From Variovorax sp. PBS-H4 (GTDB taxonomy: Bacteria; Pseudomonadota; Gammaproteobacteria; Burkholderiales; Burkholderiaceae_C): a DNA stretch of 64,000 nt. The notes beneath the pieces are model-generated. The model did not search any database and had not been told where the DNA came from. It saw only the letters and a program-made list of their open reading frames with translations. Location of the stretch: contig NZ_LR594675.1 of NCBI RefSeq assembly GCF_901827205.1, positions 6,070,001 to 6,134,000 on the forward strand, given 5' to 3'. Of the stretch, positions 27,906 through 34,904 are shown in pieces (positions within the stretch are counted from its first letter, which is position 1; every line of letters starts with the position of its first letter). Made by a program: the position numbers and the translations under genes.

Positions 27906-28964
27906 CTAGCTGCGGATGCCCAGCATCCGGCGGTTAGCCGCGCTGTCCACCGCATTGGCCGCAAAGTCGTCGAACGCCCGGTCGGCCACGCGGATGATGT
28001 GGTCGGCGATGAAATGCGCGCCCTCGCGCGCGCCGTCCTCCGGGTGCTTGAGGCAGCACTCCCATTCGAGCACGGCCCATCCGGGGAAGTCGTAGGCCGC
28101 CATTTTCGAGAAGATGGCCCCGAAATCGACTTGGCCGTCGCCCAGGGAGCGGAAGCGTCCGGCGCGGTCGATCCACGGCTGGAAGCCGCCGTAGACGCCT
28201 TGCTTGCCGTTCGGATTGAATTCCGCATCCTTCACATGGAAGATCTTGATGCGCTCGTGGTAATGGTCGATGTACGCAAGATAGTCGAGCTGTTGCAGCA
28301 CGAAGTGGCTCGGGTCATAGAGCAGGCAGGCGCGCGGATGCTGGCCGACACGCGCCAGGAACATCTCGTAGCTCACGCCATCGTGGAGGTCCTCGCCAGG
28401 ATGGATCTCGTAGCAGACATCGACGCCGACATTGTCGAAGGCGTTGAGGATCGGCAGCCAGCGCCGCGCGAGTTCATCGAATGCCTCCTCGATCAGCCCG
28501 GGCGGGCGTGGCGGCCAGGAATAGACATAGGGCCACGCCAGCGCGCCCGAGAAGGTGGCATGCGCGGTGAGCCCGAGATTCGCCGAAGCCTTGGCCGCAA
28601 GGTGCAGCTGCTCCACGGCCCAGGCCTGGCGCTTCGCCGGATCATTGCGCACCTCGGGGGCCGCAAAGCCATCGAAACCTGCGTCATAGGCCGGGTGCAC
28701 CGCGACCAGCTGGCCCTGCAGGTGAGTCGAGAGTTCGGTAATCTGAATGCCGTGCCGTGCCAGCGTACCCTGGACCTCCTCGCAGTAGGTCTTGCTCTCC
28801 GCGGCCATGCGCAGGTTGAAGAGGCGGGCGTCCCAGCTCGGGATCTGCACACCCCTGTACCCCAGGCCGGCGGCCCAGCCCGCGATGGCGTCGAGTGAAT
28901 CGAAGGGGGCGCTGTCGCCCGCGAACTGGGCCAGGAAGATGGCAGGTCCCTGGATGGTCTTCAT
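27906..28964 (-). CDS. Sugar phosphate isomerase/epimerase family protein
   Basis: A 352-residue xylose-isomerase-like TIM-barrel protein. Metal-site segments seen are VCYEIHPGEDLHDG (~residue 180-195), YDPSHFVLQQLDY (~215), FHVKDAEF (~245) and VLEWECCLKHPED near residue 300. Family members isomerise or epimerise sugars and inositol derivatives; the long 350-residue form with these motifs is often found with oxidoreductases of sugar or inositol use, but none is adjacent here. It converges with the DegP-like gene (7 bases apart). Confidence 0.87.
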   Translation of the reverse strand: MKTIQGPAIFLAQFAGDSAPFDSLDAIAGWAAGLGYRGVQIPSWDARLFNLRMAAESKTYCEEVQGTLARHGIQITELSTHLQGQLVAVHPAYDAGFDGFAAPEVRNDPAKRQAWAVEQLHLAAKASANLGLTAHATFSGALAWPYVYSWPPRPPGLIEEAFDELARRWLPILNAFDNVGVDVCYEIHPGEDLHDGVSYEMFLARVGQHPRACLLYDPSHFVLQQLDYLAYIDHYHERIKIFHVKDAEFNPNGKQGVYGGFQPWIDRAGRFRSLGDGQVDFGAIFSKMAAYDFPGWAVLEWECCLKHPEDGAREGAHFIADHIIRVADRAFDDFAANAVDSAANRRMLGIRS

Positions 28965-29132
28965 TCGGTCACTCCTGTCTGTCGAGTCGCACGCAAAAAG
29001 AGGACGATCCTATCCCCGCGGCGGTGTCCGACGCAGGAGCGGGTGTGCTGTCCACGGCGAAGGTCTTTGGAACGTTTCACAATACTCTTACTGTTACCGA
29101 AGCCGCGGCGGCCCGCGCGGCGCTTGATCGCG

Positions 29133-30014
29133 ATGCCACAAACCGTTTCCGGCCGATTGAAGATCGGCCTGTCCGCCTGCTTTTCCCACGCCGACCCGGC
29201 GCGCTCGCTGTTCACCAACAAGACGCTGCAGTACGTCGAGCAGTCGATCACCCACTGGCTGATGTCGGCCGGCGCCATGGTGGTCATGGTGCCCTGCCCC
29301 ACAGGCGAAACTGCGCGCGGCGACACCAAACTCTCTCACTACGCCGAATGGCTCGACGGCGTCGTGATGCACGGCGGTGCCGACGTTTGGCCCGGCAGCT
29401 ACGGCGAGGTGCCGCTGAAGGACGCCTGGGTTGGCGACCGCGTGCGCGACCTCTACGACCTGGCGCTGGTCGAGGCCTTCGAGGAGGCGGGCAAGCCCAT
29501 CTTCGGCGTGTGCCGCGGCCTGCAGCTGATCAACGTGGCCTTCGGTGGAACGCTCTACCAGGACATCGAGGCACAGCATCCCAACGCACTGCGCCACCGC
29601 GACCCGGTGACCTACGACCAGAACTTCCACGAGATCGGCATCGCCCCCGGCTCGCGCCTGGCGAAGCTCTACCCGGGCATGGAGCGCGCGCGCGTCAACA
29701 GCATCCACCACCAGGGCGTGAAGGATCTCGCCCCGGGCTTCGAGGTTGAGGCCTGGAGCATTCCCGACCGTGTGCCCGAAGCCATACGCCGCAAGGACGG
29801 ACGCGGCCGCAGCTACATCGCGGCGACCCAGTGGCATCCGGAATTCCACAAGTACGGCAGCACCGAAACTGTGGACGACACGGCCATCCTCGAAGACTTC
29901 CTCTGGGCCTGCGCGACCGCGAAGGTGAGCCCGAGGGGACCGCTGCGCACCGCCCCCGGCCGCATCCGCAACCGCGCGGCGCGGCTGCTGCGACAGGCGC
30001 TGCTGATGCGCTAG
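29133..30014 (+). CDS. Class I glutamine amidotransferase (gamma-glutamyl-GABA hydrolase, PuuD-like)
   Basis: A 293-residue peptidase C26 family protein. The nucleophile elbow is FGVCRGLQLINVAFGG (Cys near residue 128), the substrate segment VNSIHHQGVKDLAPG follows, and AATQWHPEFH supplies the His/Glu pair. It would hydrolyse gamma-glutamyl bonds of small conjugates such as gamma-glutamyl-GABA in putrescine breakdown; no other put genes are here. I chose ATG 29133; the frame is open to 29043 without family support. Its stop codon shares a palindromic CTAG with the stop of the convergent lipoprotein gene. Confidence 0.9.
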   Translation: MPQTVSGRLKIGLSACFSHADPARSLFTNKTLQYVEQSITHWLMSAGAMVVMVPCPTGETARGDTKLSHYAEWLDGVVMHGGADVWPGSYGEVPLKDAWVGDRVRDLYDLALVEAFEEAGKPIFGVCRGLQLINVAFGGTLYQDIEAQHPNALRHRDPVTYDQNFHEIGIAPGSRLAKLYPGMERARVNSIHHQGVKDLAPGFEVEAWSIPDRVPEAIRRKDGRGRSYIAATQWHPEFHKYGSTETVDDTAILEDFLWACATAKVSPRGPLRTAPGRIRNRAARLLRQALLMR

Positions 30015-30193
30015 TCGCGCGACGAGCGGTTGCGCGTGCCGCTGACGGCCGCGTCGATGGTGCCGAACACCGTCACCCCGCTGCTGGTGCCGATGGTCGG
30101 GCGCTCGCCATCGGTGGCCCCGGACGGCGAGGCACACCCGGCGACAGACCCCAGCGCCACGATGAAGCACAAGGCACAAACGAGCTTTCTCAC
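30011..30193 (-). CDS. Small predicted lipoprotein, GTG start
   Basis: A 60-residue protein starting at GTG 30193 with AGGA seven bases upstream: MRKLVCALCFIVALGSVAGC is a lipoprotein signal with the lipobox VAGC, Cys-20 being the lipidated residue. The 40-residue mature part is Thr/Ser/Gly-rich and ends GVTVFGTIDAAVSGTRNRS. That ending resembles the first beta strand of Burkholderiales trimeric porins (pattern SVTLYGxxDAGV), though no barrel follows. Too short for most automatic calls. It overlaps the stop codon of the convergent amidotransferase by 4 bases. Confidence 0.7.
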   Translation of the reverse strand: MRKLVCALCFIVALGSVAGCASPSGATDGERPTIGTSSGVTVFGTIDAAVSGTRNRSSRD

Positions 30194-30216
30194 TGGATCT
30201 TCCTTTCGTCGGTTCG

Positions 30217-33138
30217 TCAGCTCAGGTGCTTGCCCACGATCCCTGCAATCTCGAACATCGTCACCTGGTCTTTGCCGAACACTGGCCTGAGCTTGGCGTC
30301 GGCGTTGATGGCCCGCTTGTTGGCCGCGTCCTGCAGGCCATGGGCCTTGATGTAATCCCACAGCTTCTTGATGACTTCGGTGCGCGCCACGGGTTCCGCG
30401 CCAATCACCGCCGCCAGGGCGCCGCTCGGCTTGAGACCTGCCGCCGGCTTGCGCGGTGCCTTGGGTACGGCGGCCTTCTTCGCCGCGGGTGTCTTCGCCT
30501 TGCTTGGTGAAGCCTTCTTCGCGGTCGCCGGCGGCGCCTTGCCAAAGCTCTTGCGTGCCGGAAATTTGCTGTCGCGTGGCTCGAACTCGAAAGTCACCTT
30601 GCCCTCCTCGGCATTCCAGGCGAGGAAGGCCTTGAAGGCCCGGCGCGTACGCATCGAGACGAACTTGTCGAGGAGATCGGTCTTGCCGGTGGCCAGCAGC
30701 TTCTCGATCTGCGCGCGCTCGATCGGCTGCTGCAGGATGATCTTGCCGGTCTTGAAGTCGCAGCTCGGCGTCGGCTGAGCCTCCGTGGGCACCGACTTCT
30801 CGCAGACGTAGTTGCTGGCGTTTTCGAACACGCGCGCACCGCACTTGGGACAAGGGCCGAGCGGGTGCTGGTCGCTGAAATCGACGATCTCGCCGGTCTC
30901 GGCGTTCTTGTCGTCGCCGAAGTCGAACTCCAGCTTCCAGTTCTTCGCCTCCTCGTCGTACTTGAGGATGATCTCGGAGGTGAAGGGCCAGCCGGCCTTG
31001 GAACGGAAGCCCTCCAGCGGGCCGATGTGCTTGTCGCGCAGCAATTGCTCGGCCTCCGCGACCTCGAAGGTGCGGCCGGCAGGGGACTTCCCGAAGGAGA
31101 AGCCGCACCCGTCCTGCCCCGGCTTGCCGGTGCAGGCATAGCGGCGGTAGTTCTCCTTCACCACGCCGCCGCAGTTCGGGCACGGCGTGGACAGGGTTGC
31201 GTAGTCTCCCGGCACGGTGTCGCGGTCGTATTCCTTGGCTTTCTTGACGATGTGCTCCGTCATCCGTGCGATCTCGCGCATGAACTCGGCGCGGCTGAGC
31301 TTGCCGTGCTCCATCTGCGCGAGCTTGTATTCCCACTCGCCGGTGAGCTCGGCCTTGGACAACTCCTCCACCCCCAGCCCGCGCAGGAGCGTCATGAGCT
31401 GAAAGGCCTTTGCGGTCGGGATCAGCTCGCGGCCCTCTCGCAGGATGTACTTCTCGGCCAACAGCCCTTCGATGATCGCTGCACGCGTGGCCGGCGTGCC
31501 CAGGCCTTTTTCCTGCATGGCTTCGCGCAGTTCGTCATCGTCGATGGTCTTGCCGGCGCCTTCCATCGCGCCGAGCAGCGTGGCTTCCGAGTAGCGCGCC
31601 GGTGGGCGGGTCTTGAGCGCCTTGAGCTCCGCCGAGTCGACCCGCACGATCTCGCCGGGCTTGACCGGCACGAGACGCTTGCCGTCCTCGTCGTCTTCCT
31701 TCTCGTCGTCCTGGGCTTCCTTGCCGTAGATCGCGAGCCAGCCCGGCTTGACCAGCACCTTGCCGTCGGTACGGAACGGGTATTTCTTGCCGCCCTGCTC
31801 CACCGTGCTGATGCGCGTGGTGACCTGGTATTCGGCACTCGGGAAGAACACCGAGAGAAAGCGCCGCACCACGAAGTCGTAGAGCTTCTGCTCGGCGTCC
31901 GACAGGCCGCTGGGCGCCTGCAGCGTGGGAATGATCGCAAAGTGGTCGCTGACCTTGGCGTTGTCGAAGATGCGCTTCGAAGGCTTCACATAGTTGTCGT
32001 CCAGCGCCTGCTTCGCAAAGGGCGCGAGGTGCTTCATGCCGCTGTTGGCGAGCATGCCCATCGTCTGCTTCACCACCGGCAGGTAGTCCTCGGGCAGCGC
32101 GCGCGAGTCGGTCCGCGGGTAAGTCAGTGCCTTGTGGCGCTCGTAGAGGCTTTGCGCCAGGGCCAGCGTGGTCTTGGCGCTGTAGCCGAAGCGGCTGTTG
32201 GCCTCGCGCTGCAGCGATGTCAGGTCGAACAGCAGGGGCGAGGCGGTGGTGGTGGGCTTGCTTTCCTCGGTGACGCTGGCCGGCCTGCCGCGTGCCGCGT
32301 CGGCGATCTCCCTGGCTTCGCGTTCGCTCCAGACGCGATCGGCCCGCTGCTCGGGATCGGCCAACCCGTCGGGTCCGGGCGGAGGCTTCTTCCAGGCCGG
32401 GTCGAACCACTTGCCGGGGTAGGTGCCGGCCTCGGCCACGAAGCTTCCGTGCACTTCCCAGTAGTCGCGGCTCACGAACTTGCGGATCTTTTCCTCGCGC
32501 TCGACCACCACCGACAACGTGGGTGTCTGTACCCGTCCCACGGTGGTGAGAAAGAAGCCACCATCGCGCGAGTTGAACGCGGTCATGGCCCGTGTGCCGT
32601 TGATGCCGACCAGCCAGTCGGCCTCCGAGCGCGAGCGCGCAGCGTCGGCCAGGCCCTGCATCTGCTGCTCGGTGCGCAGTTGCTCGAAGCCTTCGCGGAT
32701 CGCCTGCGGCGTCATCGACTGCAGCCAGAGGCGCCTGACCGGCTTGCCCAGCGGCGCCTTGCCGCCCGCGTACTGCTCGATCAGGCGGAAGATCAGCTCG
32801 CCCTCGCGGCCGGCGTCGCAGGCATTGATGAGCTGCGTCACGTCCTTGCGCTTGGCCTGCTTCACCACTGCGTTGAGCCGGGTCTTGGTCTTGTCCACCG
32901 GCTTGAGGTCGAAGCGCGGCGGGATCACCGGCAGATTCGCGAAGCTCCACTTGCCGCGCTTGACGTCGAACTCCTCGGGCGCCTGGATCTCGACCAGGTG
33001 GCCGACGGCGCTGGTCACCACGTAGTGCTCGTTCTCGAAATGGTCCTCGTGCTTGTCGAACTTGCCAGCCACCGGCGTGAGCGCGCGCACGATGTCCTGC
33101 GCTACCGACGGCTTCTCTGCAATCACCAAAGTCTTCAT
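30217..33138 (-). CDS. topB: DNA topoisomerase III with C-terminal SWIB domain
   Basis: A 973-residue type IA topoisomerase, longer than the ~650-residue E. coli TopB. TOPRIM domain at the N-terminus (MKTLVIAEKPSVAQDI; NACDAGREGELIF), catalytic tyrosine in LTYPRTDSRALPEDY (~residue 338), zinc-type modules CPNCGG...CGF (~649) and CPKCGA...CDF (~761). A Lys/Ala/Pro linker resembling histone H1 tails (~864-897) leads to a complete SWIB domain (LAAVIGAEPVARTEVIKKLWDY...QVTMFEIAGIV, ~900-970). The ATG at 33138 has GAGGAA upstream; a TTG one codon earlier is possible. It decatenates single-stranded-nicked or recombination intermediates; the SWIB role is unknown. Confidence 0.95.
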   Translation of the reverse strand: MKTLVIAEKPSVAQDIVRALTPVAGKFDKHEDHFENEHYVVTSAVGHLVEIQAPEEFDVKRGKWSFANLPVIPPRFDLKPVDKTKTRLNAVVKQAKRKDVTQLINACDAGREGELIFRLIEQYAGGKAPLGKPVRRLWLQSMTPQAIREGFEQLRTEQQMQGLADAARSRSEADWLVGINGTRAMTAFNSRDGGFFLTTVGRVQTPTLSVVVEREEKIRKFVSRDYWEVHGSFVAEAGTYPGKWFDPAWKKPPPGPDGLADPEQRADRVWSEREAREIADAARGRPASVTEESKPTTTASPLLFDLTSLQREANSRFGYSAKTTLALAQSLYERHKALTYPRTDSRALPEDYLPVVKQTMGMLANSGMKHLAPFAKQALDDNYVKPSKRIFDNAKVSDHFAIIPTLQAPSGLSDAEQKLYDFVVRRFLSVFFPSAEYQVTTRISTVEQGGKKYPFRTDGKVLVKPGWLAIYGKEAQDDEKEDDEDGKRLVPVKPGEIVRVDSAELKALKTRPPARYSEATLLGAMEGAGKTIDDDELREAMQEKGLGTPATRAAIIEGLLAEKYILREGRELIPTAKAFQLMTLLRGLGVEELSKAELTGEWEYKLAQMEHGKLSRAEFMREIARMTEHIVKKAKEYDRDTVPGDYATLSTPCPNCGGVVKENYRRYACTGKPGQDGCGFSFGKSPAGRTFEVAEAEQLLRDKHIGPLEGFRSKAGWPFTSEIILKYDEEAKNWKLEFDFGDDKNAETGEIVDFSDQHPLGPCPKCGARVFENASNYVCEKSVPTEAQPTPSCDFKTGKIILQQPIERAQIEKLLATGKTDLLDKFVSMRTRRAFKAFLAWNAEEGKVTFEFEPRDSKFPARKSFGKAPPATAKKASPSKAKTPAAKKAAVPKAPRKPAAGLKPSGALAAVIGAEPVARTEVIKKLWDYIKAHGLQDAANKRAINADAKLRPVFGKDQVTMFEIAGIVGKHLS

Positions 33139-33223
33139 CAACAGTTCCTCGTATCAGGCCGACGCCGGCCGCGATGACGGCAGTGCGGCAGCCTGGGCCC
33201 CACATCTACAATCTGCGGCTTCT

Positions 33224-33256
33224 CGCGTGCGCACGCGCACGCGCATGCGTACATAT
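33224..33256. repeat. 33-base perfect purine-pyrimidine alternation (Z-DNA-prone)
   Basis: From 33224 to 33256 every base alternates pyrimidine and purine without a break, mostly CG and CA/TG steps, ending in TACATAT. Such tracts can adopt left-handed Z-DNA under negative supercoiling. It lies in the 139-base divergent gap between topB and the SET gene, about 20 bases before the SET start. Confidence 0.75.
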
Positions 33257-33277
33257 CTAAACTAACAGACTTCGGCG

Positions 33278-33829
33278 ATGGCTTCCAAATCCCCCACAAC
33301 CGGCGGGCGCCGCATCCAGACGCGACGCTCCGGCGTTCACGGCAACGGCGTGTTTGCCGTGCAGGACATTGCGGAAGGCGAGACGCTGATCGAGTACAAG
33401 GGCGAGCTGATCTCATGGAAGGAGGCGCTGCGGCGCCATCCGCATGATCCGTCCCAGCCCAATCACACGTTCTACTTTCACATCGATGACGAGCGCGTGA
33501 TCGATGGCGGCGTCAAGGGCAATGCCGCGCGCTGGATCAACCATTCTTGCGAGCCCAATTGCGAAGCCGACGAACACAAGGGGCGGATCTTCATCAAGGC
33601 ACTGCGCAACATCGCGGCCGGCGAGGAGCTCAGCTACGACTACGGCCTGATCATCGACGAGCCGATGACGAAGAAGCTGAAGTCCGAGTTCCCGTGTTGG
33701 TGTGGTTCCGACCAATGCCGCGGCACCTTGCTCGCGACCCAGGAAAACGAGAAGAAGGACAAGAACAAAAAGAAGAAGAAAAAGACCAAGAAGGCGAAGA
33801 AGGCAGGAAAGAAGGACAGCAAGCACTGA
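33278..33829 (+). CDS. SET-domain protein methyltransferase with lysine-rich tail
   Basis: A 183-residue SET-domain protein. SET motifs are in order: SGVHGNGVFAVQDIAEGE (~residues 15-32), RWINHSCEPNCEA (~88-100, AdoMet-binding knot), GEELSYDYGL (~118-127, catalytic Tyr), and a post-SET cysteine cluster CWCGSDQCRGTLL (~140-152). The last ~30 residues are almost all Lys with some Glu, Asp and Ala. By family knowledge it should transfer methyl groups from AdoMet to protein lysines. Chlamydial and other bacterial SET proteins methylate histone-like proteins; the substrate here is unknown. Divergent from topB and followed 2 bases later by birA. Confidence 0.93.
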   Translation: MASKSPTTGGRRIQTRRSGVHGNGVFAVQDIAEGETLIEYKGELISWKEALRRHPHDPSQPNHTFYFHIDDERVIDGGVKGNAARWINHSCEPNCEADEHKGRIFIKALRNIAAGEELSYDYGLIIDEPMTKKLKSEFPCWCGSDQCRGTLLATQENEKKDKNKKKKKKTKKAKKAGKKDSKH

Positions 33830-33831
33830 CC

Positions 33832-34629
33832 ATGGCCGCTCCCTGGTTTGAAGACGAGATCGCCGCCGCCGTGTCCCCGCTGCTGCAGGGGCTGGCGGTC
33901 GAGGTTGTCGACGAGATCGACTCGACCAGCACCGAGCTGATGCGGCGCGCCCGCGACGGCCGCGCGCAGCCGGTGCTGCTGGTCGCCCAGCGGCAGACCG
34001 CCGGCCGCGGGCGCATGGGCCGGCCCTGGCAGAGCGCGCAGGATGCGCGCGAGCCTGCCTCGCTCACCTTCTCGCTGGGCCTGCCGCTGATGCCGCGGGA
34101 CTGGTCGGGGCTTTCGCTTGCGGTCGGCGTCAGCGTGGCGGAAAGCCTGGACCCATCGAACCAAGCGCGCATCGCGCTCAAGTGGCCCAACGACCTGTGG
34201 GTCGAGGACCGCAAGCTCGGCGGCATCCTGATCGAAACCGCTTTGCCCCAGGACGGCACGGCCGAGCGCTACCTGGTGATCGGGATCGGCATCAACATCG
34301 GAGCAAGAGACGCCACGGCCATGAGCGTTGCGCCGGCCTGGCTCACGCAATGGCGCCCCGAGGCAACGGCCTCCCAGCTGCTGCGCGAGATCGTACCGCC
34401 GCTGGTGGCTCACGTGCTGCTGTTCGGCGAGCGGGGCTTCGTGCCCTTCGCCGAGCGCTTCGCCGCGCGGGACGCCCTGCGCGGACGCGAGGTGCAGCTC
34501 AGCGACGGCACCGTCGGTCGTTGTGCCGGCGTCGGCTGGGGCGGCGAGTTGCTGGTGCAGTCCCCAGCGGGCATGAAGACGATCACCAGTGCCGAGGTCA
34601 GCGTGCGGCCCTCACCTTTGAACGAATAA
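33832..34629 (+). CDS. birA: Biotin-[acetyl-CoA carboxylase] ligase, monofunctional
   Basis: A 265-residue biotin protein ligase. Motifs: QRQTAGRGRMGRPWQS (biotinyl-AMP loop, ~residues 52-67), KWPNDLWVEDRKLGGILIE (catalytic Lys region, ~122-140), GIGINIG (~152). The N-terminal helix-turn-helix of E. coli BirA is absent, so it attaches biotin to the carboxyl carrier protein but should not repress bio genes. The ATG at 33832 follows the SET stop by 2 bases; the open frame upstream lies inside the SET gene. Confidence 0.93.
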   Translation: MAAPWFEDEIAAAVSPLLQGLAVEVVDEIDSTSTELMRRARDGRAQPVLLVAQRQTAGRGRMGRPWQSAQDAREPASLTFSLGLPLMPRDWSGLSLAVGVSVAESLDPSNQARIALKWPNDLWVEDRKLGGILIETALPQDGTAERYLVIGIGINIGARDATAMSVAPAWLTQWRPEATASQLLREIVPPLVAHVLLFGERGFVPFAERFAARDALRGREVQLSDGTVGRCAGVGWGGELLVQSPAGMKTITSAEVSVRPSPLNE

Positions 34630-34631
34630 CG

Positions 34632-34838
34632 ATGCGTCTGCGCGCGCTCGTGGTCCTCCTGCTCGTGGCGAACCTGCTTTATTTCGCCTGGGCGCGCGGC
34701 GGTCTCGCCATGTTCGGCATCGTGCCCGCGCGCCTCAGCCAAAGCGAGCCGGAGCGGCTGGCCCAGCAAATCCGGCCGCAGCTGCTGCAGATTCGCAAGG
34801 AAGAGAGCCCCGCCCCCGCGAGTTCGAGGGCGCCCTAG
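34632..34838 (+). CDS. Short single-helix membrane protein after birA
   Basis: A 68-residue protein: MRLRALVVLLLVANLLYFAWA is one N-terminal membrane helix, followed by a Gln/Glu/Arg-rich stretch (SEPERLAQQIRPQLLQIRKE) and a Pro/Ser end. The N-terminal half resembles the beginning of longer SPOR-type proteins found after birA in related bacteria, but the downstream part is missing here. Two bases separate it from birA, so it is probably co-translated. Confidence 0.65.
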   Translation: MRLRALVVLLLVANLLYFAWARGGLAMFGIVPARLSQSEPERLAQQIRPQLLQIRKEESPAPASSRAP

Positions 34839-34904
34839 CAGGCTCCTGAACTCGTTCACTCGCAGGCTCCCGGGTCGGTGGAACCTCGCGCGATTGTCTC
34901 GCCG

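Noticed and set aside
30865..33177. 770-residue plus-strand frame opposite topB
   Set aside because: Antisense shadow of a gene with all topoisomerase motifs.
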